DNA of 64,000 bases from Nocardioides panzhihuensis (GCF_013408335.1 NZ_JACBZR010000001.1:3038001-3102000), one strand, 5' to 3'. Shown: positions 34,303-43,055, counted from the stretch's first letter. Numbers and translations: made by a program. The notes: generated by a model from the letters alone, not told the origin.

Positions 34303-35538
34303 TCAGTCGTCGAGCTCCTCCGGGGCGAGCAGGTTCTCCCCGATGTAGGTGCGGGACTGGTCTGCGTTCAGCGGCTGGAACATCGAGGCGGCCGAGTCGC
34401 GGTAGAGGCGCTCGAAGATGGCACCCTTCTTGAACGACGACCCGCCGACCATACTCATCGCGTGCTTGCTCATGTGCATGACATTCTCGGCGATGAACGT
34501 CTTGGCCAGACCGATGTACGGGAAGCGTAGCTCGATCGGCCAGTTGTCGTCATAACCCTCCGAGACCTCGGTGCAGGTGCGGTAGAGCACACGACGGGAG
34601 AGTTCGTAGCGTGAGGCCATGTCGCCGATGCCGTCGATGATGTGTCCCACACCGGAGACCTTGACGTCCGATGCGACGACCGCGCCGAACACGGCGCCCA
34701 GGGTCTTCTTGGAGAGGACCGCACGCGACTCCTCGAGGATGCGCGCCTGCATGCCCAGGTAGATGCTGGCGAACATCAGCGACGCCCACTCGAGGACGCC
34801 GAAGGCACCCGAACGCCATTCGCAGATGAAACCGTCCTCGGGCACGTAGTAGCCGTCGAAGACGATGGTCTGGGTGCCGGTGGCATGCATGCCCAGCGCG
34901 TTCCAGGTCTTCTCGATACGGACGCCATCGCCCTGGCCGTTCTCGTCGACCTTGAAGTCGCCGATGAAGAACGACTCGGCGTTGACCCGCTCCTCGAAGT
35001 CCTCGGGCAGGTTGCCCTCGGCGTCGGTGATCGTCGCGTTGGTCGTCACGATGTCGGAGGCTTCGCAGAGCGTGCCCCACACCTTCTTGCCGTAGAGCTT
35101 CCAGCCACCCTCGGGCTGCGGGACAGCCTTCATGTCAGCGAGGCCGCTGAAGCCGGCGCGCTGCTCGGAGAACGGGCCGAACATGATGTCGCCGTCGACC
35201 ACGCGTCCCAGCCAGTGCTTCTTCTGGGTCTCGCTCATCAGGCTCATGGTGATGCCGACCATGATGTAGTGCATGTTGTAGGAGAGGGTGATGGCCGAGT
35301 CGCCCCGGGAGAGCTCGCTCACCACGCGCGACGTGTCGAGCAGGTCGCCGCCCAGGCCGCCGTACTCCTTCGGAACGGACAGCGCTCCTAGCCCGCTCTT
35401 CTTGAAGGCCGCGATCGAGGGGAATGCGAACGTGTTCTCCTCGTCGTACTTCGGGCCGATCTCACGGAAGAACTGCGAGAGCTCCTGCGCCTTGGCGAAG
35501 GCGCCCTCGAACTCGTCCTCGGTCATCTTGTCAGTCAT
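34303..35538 (-). CDS. Acyl-CoA dehydrogenase family protein
   Basis: FAD-dependent acyl-CoA dehydrogenase-like protein of 411 residues. The N-terminal helical domain contains FKKSGLGALSVPKEYGGLGG and SYNMHYIMVGITMS. The middle beta domain has FSEQRAGFSGLADMKAVPQP, and GWKLYGKKVWGT replaces the usual LNGxKxWIT. The C-terminal helical domain ends in SMVGGSSFKKGAIFERLYRD. The usual EGT near the C-terminus is absent, so the base may lie elsewhere or the reaction may differ. ATG 35538 has AGGAG with 5-nt spacing. It follows the SCP2 gene and is probably co-transcribed with it. Confidence 0.82.
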   Translation of the reverse strand: MTDKMTEDEFEGAFAKAQELSQFFREIGPKYDEENTFAFPSIAAFKKSGLGALSVPKEYGGLGGDLLDTSRVVSELSRGDSAITLSYNMHYIMVGITMSLMSETQKKHWLGRVVDGDIMFGPFSEQRAGFSGLADMKAVPQPEGGWKLYGKKVWGTLCEASDIVTTNATITDAEGNLPEDFEERVNAESFFIGDFKVDENGQGDGVRIEKTWNALGMHATGTQTIVFDGYYVPEDGFICEWRSGAFGVLEWASLMFASIYLGMQARILEESRAVLSKKTLGAVFGAVVASDVKVSGVGHIIDGIGDMASRYELSRRVLYRTCTEVSEGYDDNWPIELRFPYIGLAKTFIAENVMHMSKHAMSMVGGSSFKKGAIFERLYRDSAASMFQPLNADQSRTYIGENLLAPEELDD

Positions 35539-35585
35539 GTTGGCTCCTGCTCGTGTCATTGCCGGGAGGGTGGAAGGACCGGCCG

Positions 35586-35999
35586 TCAGTCGACGAGCAG
35601 GTCGGTGCGGCCGGCCTCGGCGAGGATGGCCTTGTACGTCTCGAAGATCGGGTCGGTCAGCGGAAGCAGCGCGAGCGCCGTGGTCCGTTTGCCCTCGAGC
35701 CTGACCTTGCGCTGCGCCATGGCGAGGGTGAAGTTGAGCCTGCCCTGCCAGAACTTGTTGGCGTTGTCGGAGCTCATCCGGAGCTGGACCGTGGAGGCTG
35801 CCGCCTTCGCCGCATCCCCGGTCAGGACCTTCTGCCCCGGGAAGTCGACCAGGACATGGGCCTCGGGGTCGGTCTGCTGGATCAGGACGACGAGATTGCC
35901 GTCCTTGGTGGCTTCGACGAACTTCGGCTCGACGACGCAAGCCTCCATGGCCTTGCCGATGAAGGCGTAGACCTCGTCAGCATCCTTGAACGTACTCAA
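35586..35999 (-). CDS. SCP2 sterol-carrier-like protein (TTG start)
   Basis: Protein of 137 residues resembling the SCP2 sterol-transfer domain, which binds acyl-CoAs and lipids. Seen: VLVDFPGQKVLTGDAAKAAA, VQLRMSSDNANKFWQGRLNF, then TLAMAQRKVRLEGKRTTALA. The pattern 'dunitFWxGxlnxxxAmxxGkixxxG' is typical of SCP2-like proteins. The start is a TTG at 35999, chosen because AGGAGGT sits 6 nt upstream; an ATG at 36059 has no such signal. It may ferry the imported lipid to the dehydrogenase encoded next. Confidence 0.75.
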   Translation of the reverse strand: MSTFKDADEVYAFIGKAMEACVVEPKFVEATKDGNLVVLIQQTDPEAHVLVDFPGQKVLTGDAAKAAASTVQLRMSSDNANKFWQGRLNFTLAMAQRKVRLEGKRTTALALLPLTDPIFETYKAILAEAGRTDLLVD

Positions 36000-36088
36000 C
36001 TGTGTACCTCCTGATCGGGCCCACTGGGCGGACGGGGGCCGGATACCGGCCTCGTTCAAACGTAGGTTCCGCCGCCCTCCGGGGCGTC

Positions 36089-36110
36089 CTCCCGTAGTGG
36101 GGGGTTGACC
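36089..36110 (-). promoter_or_regulatory. C-run/G-run element B, SCP2 promoter
   Basis: The minus strand reads GTCAACCCCCCACTACGGGA followed by GG, about 90 bp upstream of the TTG start of the SCP2 gene. It shares the CACCCC-spacer-GGGAGG plan with elements upstream of the mce and AveC-like genes. Confidence 0.4.
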
Positions 36111-36166
36111 GTCCGACGGGGTGTTCTTGCTCGCCGTGACCTGCAGAATCGTGCGTCAGGCCCGGG

Positions 36167-37003
36167 TCAGGCCCGCACCGACGATGCCGGCTCCGGAGCG
36201 ACCTCCGGCTCGCCGGAGCCGATCGGGTCGGGCAGGAACCTCGTCAGGCCGTTCACGACCGCCGCGCACATCGCGATGGTCAGGAACGTGGCGGCCCAGA
36301 CGAGGCCGCGCGAGAACTCGGCCCCATCGAGGTGCAGCGCGATGATGATCGGCGCACCGATCCCGAAGTTGGCCGCGAAGAAGGTCATCGGGAAGACGAT
36401 GAACAGGCTGGTGAGCCCCCACGCGGACTCGACCCGGCGCCAGATGTGCACCGCGACGATCGTGAAGAGCACGACCTGGGTGCCCTCGAGGACGCCGATC
36501 ACCAGGGGGTAGTTCCAGATCCGAAGCTCGTACGGGCCGTAGTAGGTGTAGACGTCGGTGCCGGTGCCGATGACCTCGAAGACGCACGAGGCGGCGATCT
36601 CGGCGGCCCAGATGACGAACAGCCCCTTGCCACCCAGCCTGCCTTGGTAGATCCGACGGCCGGCATAGAGGCAGGCGCTGGCGTAGAGGATGACGTAGCC
36701 GCTGTGCGACCAGTTCGGCTGCACCACACCGAACGCCGTGAAGTGCGACCACATCGCGCCGGGCTCCCCGTTGTGGGCGTCGTAGAACCAGAGGTCGAAG
36801 GCCACGTCGTAGAGGGGCTCGGCGTAGGCGGCAACGCCCGCAGCGAGACACGCGATCAGGTAGAACGGCGTGCGCTGTCGCACCCACATCGTCACGGCGA
36901 TGGCGAGCATCACCGCCACGATCGCCCAGCTCGCCCAGGTGAAGATCTGTTGCCACACCAGGCTCAGCTCGTGGTTGATGACATCATCTGGCATTCGACC
37001 CAT
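36167..37003 (-). CDS. Multi-pass membrane protein, AveC-like
   Basis: Protein of 278 residues with about seven membrane helices. Features such as AYAEPLYDVAFDLWFYDAHN, GVVQPNWSHSGYVILYASAC and IWNYPLVIGVLEGTQVVLFT recall the AveC spirocyclase-like family, widespread in actinobacteria and mostly uncharacterised. The family call is tentative. Start ATG 37003 (MGRMPDD) has AGGAG with 7-nt spacing, better than the upstream in-frame ATGs. It is divergent from the HBD gene, and a C-run/G-run element lies 90 bp upstream. The acidic, Pro-rich tail is cytosolic or disordered. Confidence 0.55.
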   Translation of the reverse strand: MGRMPDDVINHELSLVWQQIFTWASWAIVAVMLAIAVTMWVRQRTPFYLIACLAAGVAAYAEPLYDVAFDLWFYDAHNGEPGAMWSHFTAFGVVQPNWSHSGYVILYASACLYAGRRIYQGRLGGKGLFVIWAAEIAASCVFEVIGTGTDVYTYYGPYELRIWNYPLVIGVLEGTQVVLFTIVAVHIWRRVESAWGLTSLFIVFPMTFFAANFGIGAPIIIALHLDGAEFSRGLVWAATFLTIAMCAAVVNGLTRFLPDPIGSGEPEVAPEPASSVRA

Positions 37004-37091
37004 CGTTTCGCTCCTGTCACAGGCTGTCGACGCGACCGGACGGGCCGCGTCACGCGTCCTGACGCTAGATGTGTTGCCTGGGCGTGACCTT

Positions 37092-37108
37092 CCCTCCACA
37101 GGGGTGAA
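37092..37108. promoter_or_regulatory. C-run/G-run element C in divergent promoter
   Basis: The plus strand reads CCCTCCACAGGGGTGAA; on the minus strand TTCACCCCTGTGGAGGG. It lies about 90 bp upstream of the AveC-like gene and about 175 bp upstream of the plus-strand HBD gene, so it could serve either or both. Confidence 0.4.
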
Positions 37109-37279
37109 CTCGCCATCCCTCGGAGTGGAGTCATGGCGGACTTCATTGACCTCGTCAGACAGGTCCGCTCTATTGGTCGGACGTCCTGGGAGATGTCCAA
37201 GAGGCAAGTGAGTCACTGCAAGTCCTGATCCGCTGCCCGTGTGTGACCATCCCCGCTTCGATCAACAGAGAGCAGAACA

Positions 37280-38122
37280 GTGAACAGGATCGGCGTAGTC
37301 GGTTGCGGCCTGATGGGCGCGGGCATCGCGGAGGTCTCGGCACGAGCCGGGATGGAGGTGGTCGTCGTGGAGTCGAGCGCGCCGGCGGCCGAGGCCGGAC
37401 AGGCACGTCTGACGAAGTCGCTGAAGCGCGCAGAGGACAAGGGCAAGATCGGCTCGGCCGCCGCGGTGCTGGAACGGATCCGGCTCGAGATCTCGCTCGA
37501 CGCGCTGGCCGACCGCGAGGTCGTGGTCGAGGCGATCGTCGAGGACGAGCAGGCCAAGACCGACCTGTTCACTCAGCTCGACAAGATCGTCGAGTCGCCA
37601 GACGCGATCCTCGCCTCCAACACCTCATCGATCCCGATCATGAAGCTCGGCGTCGCCACCACGCGTCCTGAGAACGTGATCGGCATCCACTTCTTCAACC
37701 CTGTCCCGGTGCTCAAGCTCGTCGAGCTCGTCCCGTCCCTGATCACCTCGCCCGACGTCACCGAGAGGTCGCGTAGGTTCGTCCAGGATGTCCTCGGCAA
37801 GGAGGCGATCGACTGCCCCGACCGCGCCGGCTTCGTGGTCAACGCACTGCTGATCCCGTTCGTCCTCTCGGCGATCCGCATGCTCGAGTCGGGGTTCGCA
37901 GATGCTGAGGACATCGACCGCGGACTCGTGCTCGGGGCGGCCCACCCGCAGGGCCCGCTGGCCCTGGCGGACCTGATCGGGCTCGACACCACCAAGGCAG
38001 TCGCGGACTCCCTCTACGAGGAGTTCAAGGAGCCCCTGTACGCCGCTCCTCCGCTGCTGCTCCGCATGGTCGACGCCGGTCTCCTCGGCCGCAAGGCCGG
38101 CCGCGGCTTCTACAACTACTGA
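37280..38122 (+). CDS. 3-hydroxyacyl-CoA (3-hydroxybutyryl-CoA) dehydrogenase
   Basis: NAD-dependent L-3-hydroxyacyl-CoA dehydrogenase of 280 residues. Seen: the Rossmann motif GCGLMGAGI near the N-terminus, ASNTSSIPI, and GIHFFNPVPVLKLVELVPS carrying the catalytic His. The C-terminal domain is all helical (HPQGPLALADLIGLDTT). The start is the GTG at 37280 with a modest AGAG ribosome binding site. First gene of a plus-strand run of acyl-CoA genes; catalyses the third step of beta-oxidation. Confidence 0.92.
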   Translation: MNRIGVVGCGLMGAGIAEVSARAGMEVVVVESSAPAAEAGQARLTKSLKRAEDKGKIGSAAAVLERIRLEISLDALADREVVVEAIVEDEQAKTDLFTQLDKIVESPDAILASNTSSIPIMKLGVATTRPENVIGIHFFNPVPVLKLVELVPSLITSPDVTERSRRFVQDVLGKEAIDCPDRAGFVVNALLIPFVLSAIRMLESGFADAEDIDRGLVLGAAHPQGPLALADLIGLDTTKAVADSLYEEFKEPLYAAPPLLLRMVDAGLLGRKAGRGFYNY

Positions 38123-38134
38123 GGCAGGCAGACC

Positions 38135-39300
38135 ATGACGAGTACGTCCGATTTCGACATGTTCCGGATCAGCGAGGAGCACGGCTATCTCCGGGAGGCG
38201 GTGCGTGCGCTTGCCGAGAGCAAGATCGCGCCCGAGGCGGCTCAGGTCGACGAGAACAGCACCTTCCCCCAGGCCGCGTACGACGCGCTACGTGCCGGGG
38301 ACTTCCACGCCCCCATATTCCTGAGCAGTACGGAGGCGCCGGCGCCGACGCGCTCGCGACCTGCATCGTCATCGAGGAGGTGGCCCGCGCGTGTGCCTCC
38401 TCCTCGCTGATCCCCGCGGTGAACAAGCTGGGGACGATGCCGCTGCTGCTGGGGGCGTCGGAGGAACTGAAGGCCACCTACCTCCCTCCCGTCGCGCGCG
38501 GCGATGCGCTGTTCGCCTACGGGCTCTCCGAACGCGAAGCCGGCAGCGACACGGCGTCCATGAAGTGCCGCGCCACCCGGGCAGGCGACGACTGGGTCCT
38601 CAACGGCCAGAAGTCGTGGATCACGAACGCCGGCGCGGCCGAGTACTACACCGTCCTCGCCGTCACCGACCCCGACGGGCGCCGAGGCGCGAACGTCACC
38701 GCGTTCGTGGTGGAACGCAACGACGAGGGCTTCACGTTCGGCGCTCCGGAGCGGAAGCTGGGCATCAAGGGGTCCCCGACCCGAGAGCTCCGATTCGACG
38801 ACGTACGGATCCCGGAGGATCGGATGGTCGGCCGGGAGGGTGAGGGACTGAAGCTTGCCCTGCAGACCCTGGACCACACGCGCGTGACCATCGGCGCACA
38901 GGCCGTCGGCATCGCCCAGGGTGCCCTTGACCATGCGCTCGACTACGTGCGCGAACGCAAGCAGTTCGGCAAGAGGATCGGCGACTTCCAGGGCCTGCAG
39001 TTCATGCTCGCCGACATGGGGATGAAGCTCGAGGCGGCACGCATCATGGTGTACGTCGCCGCGGCGAAGTCGGAGCGCAGCGACCCCGACCTGTCGTTCT
39101 TCGGAGCGGCTGCGAAGTGCTTCGCCTCCGACGTCGCGATGCAGGTCACCACCGATGCCGTTCAGCTCCTCGGAGGATGCGGCTACACGCGCGACTTCCC
39201 CCTCGAGCGCATGATGCGTGACGCCAAGATCACACAGATCTACGAGGGCACCAATCAGATTCAGCGACTGGTCATGGCACGCGCGTTGCTCGCACGCTGA
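38135..39300 (+). pseudogene. Acyl-CoA dehydrogenase, frameshifted in a C tract
   Basis: The N-terminal frame (from ATG 38135, MTSTSDFDMFRISEEHGYLR) ends its similarity at GDFHAP. The C-terminal frame resumes with HIPEQYGGAGADALATCIVI and runs to 39300. The join falls in a run of five C residues (38310-38314); one more C would restore a single acyl-CoA dehydrogenase of about 388 residues. The rest is intact, including YGLSEREAGSDTASMK, WVLNGQKSWITNAG and catalytic Glu in IYEGTNQIQRL. It is either a genuine inactivating mutation or a homopolymer sequencing error. It lies 12 bp after the HBD gene. Confidence 0.85.
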
Positions 39301-39335
39301 GATTCCGGCCTGCCCTACACGGAACCGGGTGAACG

Positions 39336-40391
39336 GTGGCAAGATCCGTCGTCGTGGGCATCACGAACACGAGCGGAGTCACCGACCTGGGCGCGCTGGC
39401 ACACGGTGCGGCGGTGCTGACCGGTGACCCTGACCAGAGTCCGCTCGCCGTCGTCGATCTCGACGCCGCCCGCGACGCGCCTCCCGAGCTGGTCTCCCGC
39501 GCCTGCAGCGAGCAGTCCAAGCCCACCGTAGTGACGGTCGGCATCGCCACGGAACCAGTCTCGCCGAGCCTCGCGCCGCTGCTCGAGGCCCTCACGACAA
39601 CTCTGGCCCCGGCTGGCCCGGGTCACGCCTGGGTGCCTGCCGACACTGACGCACTCGAGCGCATCAGCGCAACCGTTCGGACAGCGCCTACCGCGGCGCT
39701 GACCCTTGCGAATCTCCTGCGCATGGCCCCTCGAGGAACGGTGGCCGATCACCTCCAGTTGGAGTCTCTGGCCTACTCGACCCTTCTCGCCGGATCCGAG
39801 TTCCGGGCCTGGCGAGCCCGTACACCGACCGCCCCCGTGCCCGACGACAGCCGGCCGGTCCTGCTCGACCGAGACGGCGACATTCTCACCATCACCCTCA
39901 ACCGACCCGAGCGTCATAACGCGTTCGGCCGGGCGGTCCGCGACGGGCTCATCGAGGGTCTGGAGCTGGCCCTGGCCGACGACAGCCTGAGCAGCGTCGT
40001 GCTCCGCGGGGCAGGCCGCTCCTTCTGCTCCGGCGGCGACCTCGCCGAGTTCGGGACCGCCGCGGATCCCGCCGCCGCCCATCTCGTACGCCTCGGACGC
40101 AGCGCTGGACGACTGATGCACGAACTGGGAGACCGGGTCCGGGTCGAGGTCCATGGGGCGTGCATCGGTGCGGGGGTGGAGGTGCCGTCGTTCGCAGCCG
40201 AGGTGGTGGCGCGCGACGATGCGTTCTTCCAGCTGCCCGAGCTCGCGATGGGCCTCATCCCGGGCGCGGGTGGGACGGTCTCGTTGACGCAGCGGATCGG
40301 ACCGTGGCGTACGGCGTTCCTGGCCCTGACCGGGGACTGGATCGGGGTGGGGACGGCACTGGAGTGGGGGCTGGTCGATGGCCGGCTCTGA
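39336..40391 (+). CDS. Enoyl-CoA hydratase with long N-terminal extension
   Basis: Protein of 351 residues. The C-terminal half (about 175-351) is a crotonase: RPVLLDRDGDILTITLNRPE, FCSGGDLAEFG, and both catalytic glutamates in ACIGAGVE and FFQLPELAMGLIPGAGG. The first 170 residues are extra. They look like a degenerate crotonase-type or alpha/beta domain, with VVDLDAARDAPPELVSRA and LESLAYSTLLAGSEFRAWRA linking to the catalytic part. The start at 39336 is a GTG. It overlaps the next gene by 14 bp. Probably hydrates an enoyl-CoA in the same pathway as the HBD and dehydrogenase. Confidence 0.8.
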   Translation: MARSVVVGITNTSGVTDLGALAHGAAVLTGDPDQSPLAVVDLDAARDAPPELVSRACSEQSKPTVVTVGIATEPVSPSLAPLLEALTTTLAPAGPGHAWVPADTDALERISATVRTAPTAALTLANLLRMAPRGTVADHLQLESLAYSTLLAGSEFRAWRARTPTAPVPDDSRPVLLDRDGDILTITLNRPERHNAFGRAVRDGLIEGLELALADDSLSSVVLRGAGRSFCSGGDLAEFGTAADPAAAHLVRLGRSAGRLMHELGDRVRVEVHGACIGAGVEVPSFAAEVVARDDAFFQLPELAMGLIPGAGGTVSLTQRIGPWRTAFLALTGDWIGVGTALEWGLVDGRL

Positions 40392-41526
40392 CCCGGTGGC
40401 AGCGTGGGCGGCCTCCGGCGCAATGGCGCTGACCGGCCGCCCGAGTGGCCCTCCGCTGCTTGCCCCCGGTCGCGCGGCCCTGCAGGTCCGCGAGCAGCTC
40501 GCCGGGCTGGGGTTCGAGATCCCCGGATTGCTCGGCGAGCGGGCGGCGTACGCCGGGCTGGGCCGCAACGGGCCGTGGTCGTGCGGCGGAGCGTTTCGAG
40601 TGCTGCCGGCGGAGGATGGGTACGTCGGGTTGTCGCTGGCACGGGAATCTGATGTCGACCTGGTCCCCGCCTTGGTCGCCGAGAGCGACAGCCGACCGGC
40701 GGAGGACCCCTGGTCTGCCGTGGCAGGCTGGCTGCGCGCTACGACGGCGGCGGAAGCCGAGGAACGGATCCAGCTGCTCGGCCTGCCCGGGGGCGTCGTA
40801 CCCACGAACCCTCCGGCCGACCGGCCTGGCGTCGTCGTCACGACGATCGGCGACCGGGCGGTGCGCGAGCAGCCGCTCGTGGTCGACCTCACCAGTCTGT
40901 GGGCCGGGCCGCTGTGCGCCCATCTCCTCGGTCGCCTCGGCGCTCGGGTCATCAAGGTGGAGAGCACGGCCCGCCCCGACGGCGCCCGCTCGGGCCCACC
41001 CGCGTTCTTCGAGCTCCTCCATGCCGGCCATGAGGCGGTCCGGCTCGACTTCACCACCGAGCGCGACCAATTGCGTGACCTCGTCGCCTCCGCGGACCTG
41101 GTCCTCGAGGCCTCCCGGCCACGTGCGCTGCGCCAGCTCGGCCTCGACGCCGCCGACATCGTCGCGGGCGGCACGTGCTGGATCAGCATCACCGCTCGCG
41201 GGCGGGACTCCGACGCCGTCGGCTTCGGTGATGACGTGGCCGCCGCGGCCGGCCTCGTGGTTCCCGACGGCGGCGACCTGCTTCCAGCAGGCGACGCGCT
41301 CGCCGACCCGCTCGCCGGCGTGGCCGCCGCCGTCGCGGCACAGGCGGCCCTGACCGGGGAGGAGGCCATGCTGATCGACGTCTCCATGCTCCATGTGGCC
41401 AGCGAGGCCGCCACGGGCGGCACACCCGAGCATCAGGTCGTCCGGCGGCGGGATGGCTGGTGGGTCGAGTACGCGGAGGGTGCGGTCCCGGTCGCACCGC
41501 CGATGCCCCGGCAGGCGGACGGATGA
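40378..41526 (+). CDS. CaiB/BaiF (family III CoA-transferase) protein, rearranged
   Basis: Protein of 382 residues with pieces of a family III CoA-transferase in unusual order. Residues 1-160 resemble the small/C-terminal part (ASGAMALTGRPSGPPLLAPG, then GGAFRVLPAEDGYVGLSLAR). Residues 165-382 carry the Rossmann start LVVDLTSLWAGPLCAHLLGR, LGARVIKVES and an Asp-containing VGFGDDVAAAAGL. Canonical members begin with the Rossmann part. It may be circularly permuted or the middle slice of a two-domain ancestor. Activity is uncertain. It overlaps both neighbours, so it is part of an operon. Confidence 0.65.
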   Translation: MAGSDPVAAWAASGAMALTGRPSGPPLLAPGRAALQVREQLAGLGFEIPGLLGERAAYAGLGRNGPWSCGGAFRVLPAEDGYVGLSLARESDVDLVPALVAESDSRPAEDPWSAVAGWLRATTAAEAEERIQLLGLPGGVVPTNPPADRPGVVVTTIGDRAVREQPLVVDLTSLWAGPLCAHLLGRLGARVIKVESTARPDGARSGPPAFFELLHAGHEAVRLDFTTERDQLRDLVASADLVLEASRPRALRQLGLDAADIVAGGTCWISITARGRDSDAVGFGDDVAAAAGLVVPDGGDLLPAGDALADPLAGVAAAVAAQAALTGEEAMLIDVSMLHVASEAATGGTPEHQVVRRRDGWWVEYAEGAVPVAPPMPRQADG

Positions 41527-42911
41527 CGCCCCTCGTCATAGCCGACGTCGAGGTGGATGGCAGGCGCTGCGACGTCCACCTGGCCCACGGGCGAGTCACC
41601 GGGTTGCAGCCCCCACAGATCCACCGCAAGAGCATCGCCCAGGTGGTCGGCGGAGACGGCGGCGCGCTGCTGCCGGGCCTGCACGACCACCACATCCACC
41701 TGTTCGCCCTGGCCCGGGCCGCCGAATCCGTCGACTGCTCCCCCGCCGCCGCGCACGACACGTCCGGCCTCGTGTACGCACTCCGCCGAGCGCCCGCACA
41801 GGCCGGCTGGGTGCGCGGGGTGGGCTACCACGAGTCGATCTCCGGCCCGCTCGACCGGCACACGCTGGACCGGATCAGGAGCGACGTACCGGTGCGGGTC
41901 CAGCACCGCAGCGGCGCACTGTGGATGCTCAACAGCGCCGCGCTCGATCGGGTCCAGCACGTACTGGACGACACCGCCGATGTCGAGCGCGACGGCGACG
42001 GGAACCCCACCGGACGCCTGTGGCGCTACGACGACCGGCTCCGGCCGGCTCTCCCCCACTCACCCCCGGACCTGGCCGCCACGGCCCGGCGGCTGGCGTC
42101 CTACGGCATCACCGGGCTCACCGACGCCACCCCCGATCTCGACCCCGCGGCGGTCGACCTGCTCGCCGTCGCCGCCGACAGCGGCGCGGTCCCGCAGCGG
42201 CTCACCCTGCTCGGCGCGCCCACCGGCGCCGCGCTGCCCGCCGGCCTCACCGGCGGCCCGCGCAAGCTGCTGCTGCGCGATCACGACCTGCCCGACTTCG
42301 ACGACCTGGCCGCGGAGATCGCCCACAGCCACCGAGCAGGACGCCCGGTCGCCGTGCACTGTGTCACCCGCGAGTCGCTGGTGCTCACCGTGGTCGCGCT
42401 CGAGGAGGTCGGAGCGCTCGCAGGCGACCGGGTGGAACACGCCGCCGTGGTTCCCGACGGCCTCGGTGCCGGCCTGGCGCGGCTCGGCGTGGCGGTCGTG
42501 ACCCAGCCGGACTTCCTGCGCACCCGCGGGGAGGACTACCTCCGTGACGTCGACCCCGCCGACCTACCTCATCTCTATCCGTACGCCGGGCTGCTCTCCG
42601 ACGGTGTCCGGGTCGCCTGCTCCAGCGACGCCCCGTACGGCGACCCCGACCCGTGGCGCGTCATCCGGTCGGCAACCAGCCGCGCCACCTCCCTGGGCCG
42701 GACCGTCGGCGCCGCCGAGAGGGTCAGCGCCGCGACGGCGCTCGCCGGCTACCTCAGCCCGGCCGACGACCCCGGCGGCGCACCACGCCGGATCGCACCC
42801 GGCCTGCCCGCCGACCTCGTGCTTCTCGACAGACCGCTCGCCACCGCACTCGCCGACCCGACCCGCGACCACGTCCGGGCGGTGTGGATCGCCGGAGAGC
42901 CAGCCGCGTAG
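41523..42911 (+). CDS. Amidohydrolase family protein
   Basis: Metal-dependent TIM-barrel hydrolase of 462 residues (amidohydrolase_3/YtcJ-like). Seen: LLPGLHDHHIHLFALARAAE with the HxH metal motif, GRPVAVHCVTRESLVLTVVA with a further His, DRVEHAAVVPDG, and ACSSDAPYGDPDPW with the catalytic Asp. The start at 41523 overlaps the previous stop (ATGA). Substrate unknown; by context it could open a lactam, amide or cyclic intermediate. Confidence 0.8.
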   Translation: MTPLVIADVEVDGRRCDVHLAHGRVTGLQPPQIHRKSIAQVVGGDGGALLPGLHDHHIHLFALARAAESVDCSPAAAHDTSGLVYALRRAPAQAGWVRGVGYHESISGPLDRHTLDRIRSDVPVRVQHRSGALWMLNSAALDRVQHVLDDTADVERDGDGNPTGRLWRYDDRLRPALPHSPPDLAATARRLASYGITGLTDATPDLDPAAVDLLAVAADSGAVPQRLTLLGAPTGAALPAGLTGGPRKLLLRDHDLPDFDDLAAEIAHSHRAGRPVAVHCVTRESLVLTVVALEEVGALAGDRVEHAAVVPDGLGAGLARLGVAVVTQPDFLRTRGEDYLRDVDPADLPHLYPYAGLLSDGVRVACSSDAPYGDPDPWRVIRSATSRATSLGRTVGAAERVSAATALAGYLSPADDPGGAPRRIAPGLPADLVLLDRPLATALADPTRDHVRAVWIAGEPAA

Positions 42912-42938
42912 GCCTATGCGCGCGGAGTGGAGGCCAGT

Positions 42939-42958
42939 GTCAGATTCGACAATCTGAC
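42939..42958. promoter_or_regulatory. Perfect inverted repeat GTCAGATT-N4-AATCTGAC
   Basis: A perfect 8-bp inverted repeat with a CGAC spacer lies 27 bp past the amidohydrolase stop and about 100 bp before the next gene. No T-tract follows, so an operator is favoured over a terminator. The half-site matches the TGTCAGA element repeated at other promoters to the right. Confidence 0.6.
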
Positions 42959-42999
42959 GGACGCCTCCGCGACCACTCGCTCCCCTCGTAATGCCTCTG

Positions 43000-43033
43000 C
43001 TGACACCGATCGCATATGGCGCTAGTGTCAGAA
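43000..43033. promoter_or_regulatory. TGACAC / TGTCAGAA inverted element before crotonase gene
   Basis: CTGACAC (43000-43006) and GTGTCAGAAG (from 43025) form a spaced inverted repeat directly upstream of the crotonase gene at 43056. It is a second copy of the TGTCAGA-type element. AAGGAG (43045-43050) is the ribosome binding site of the following gene. Confidence 0.5.
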
Positions 43034-43055
43034 GTAGCCAAATCAAGGAGTCGCC

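Noticed and set aside
42939..42958. Palindrome as an intrinsic terminator of the amidohydrolase operon
   Set aside because: The 8-bp stem has no T-tract on either side, and its half-site recurs at several promoters, so an operator is more likely.
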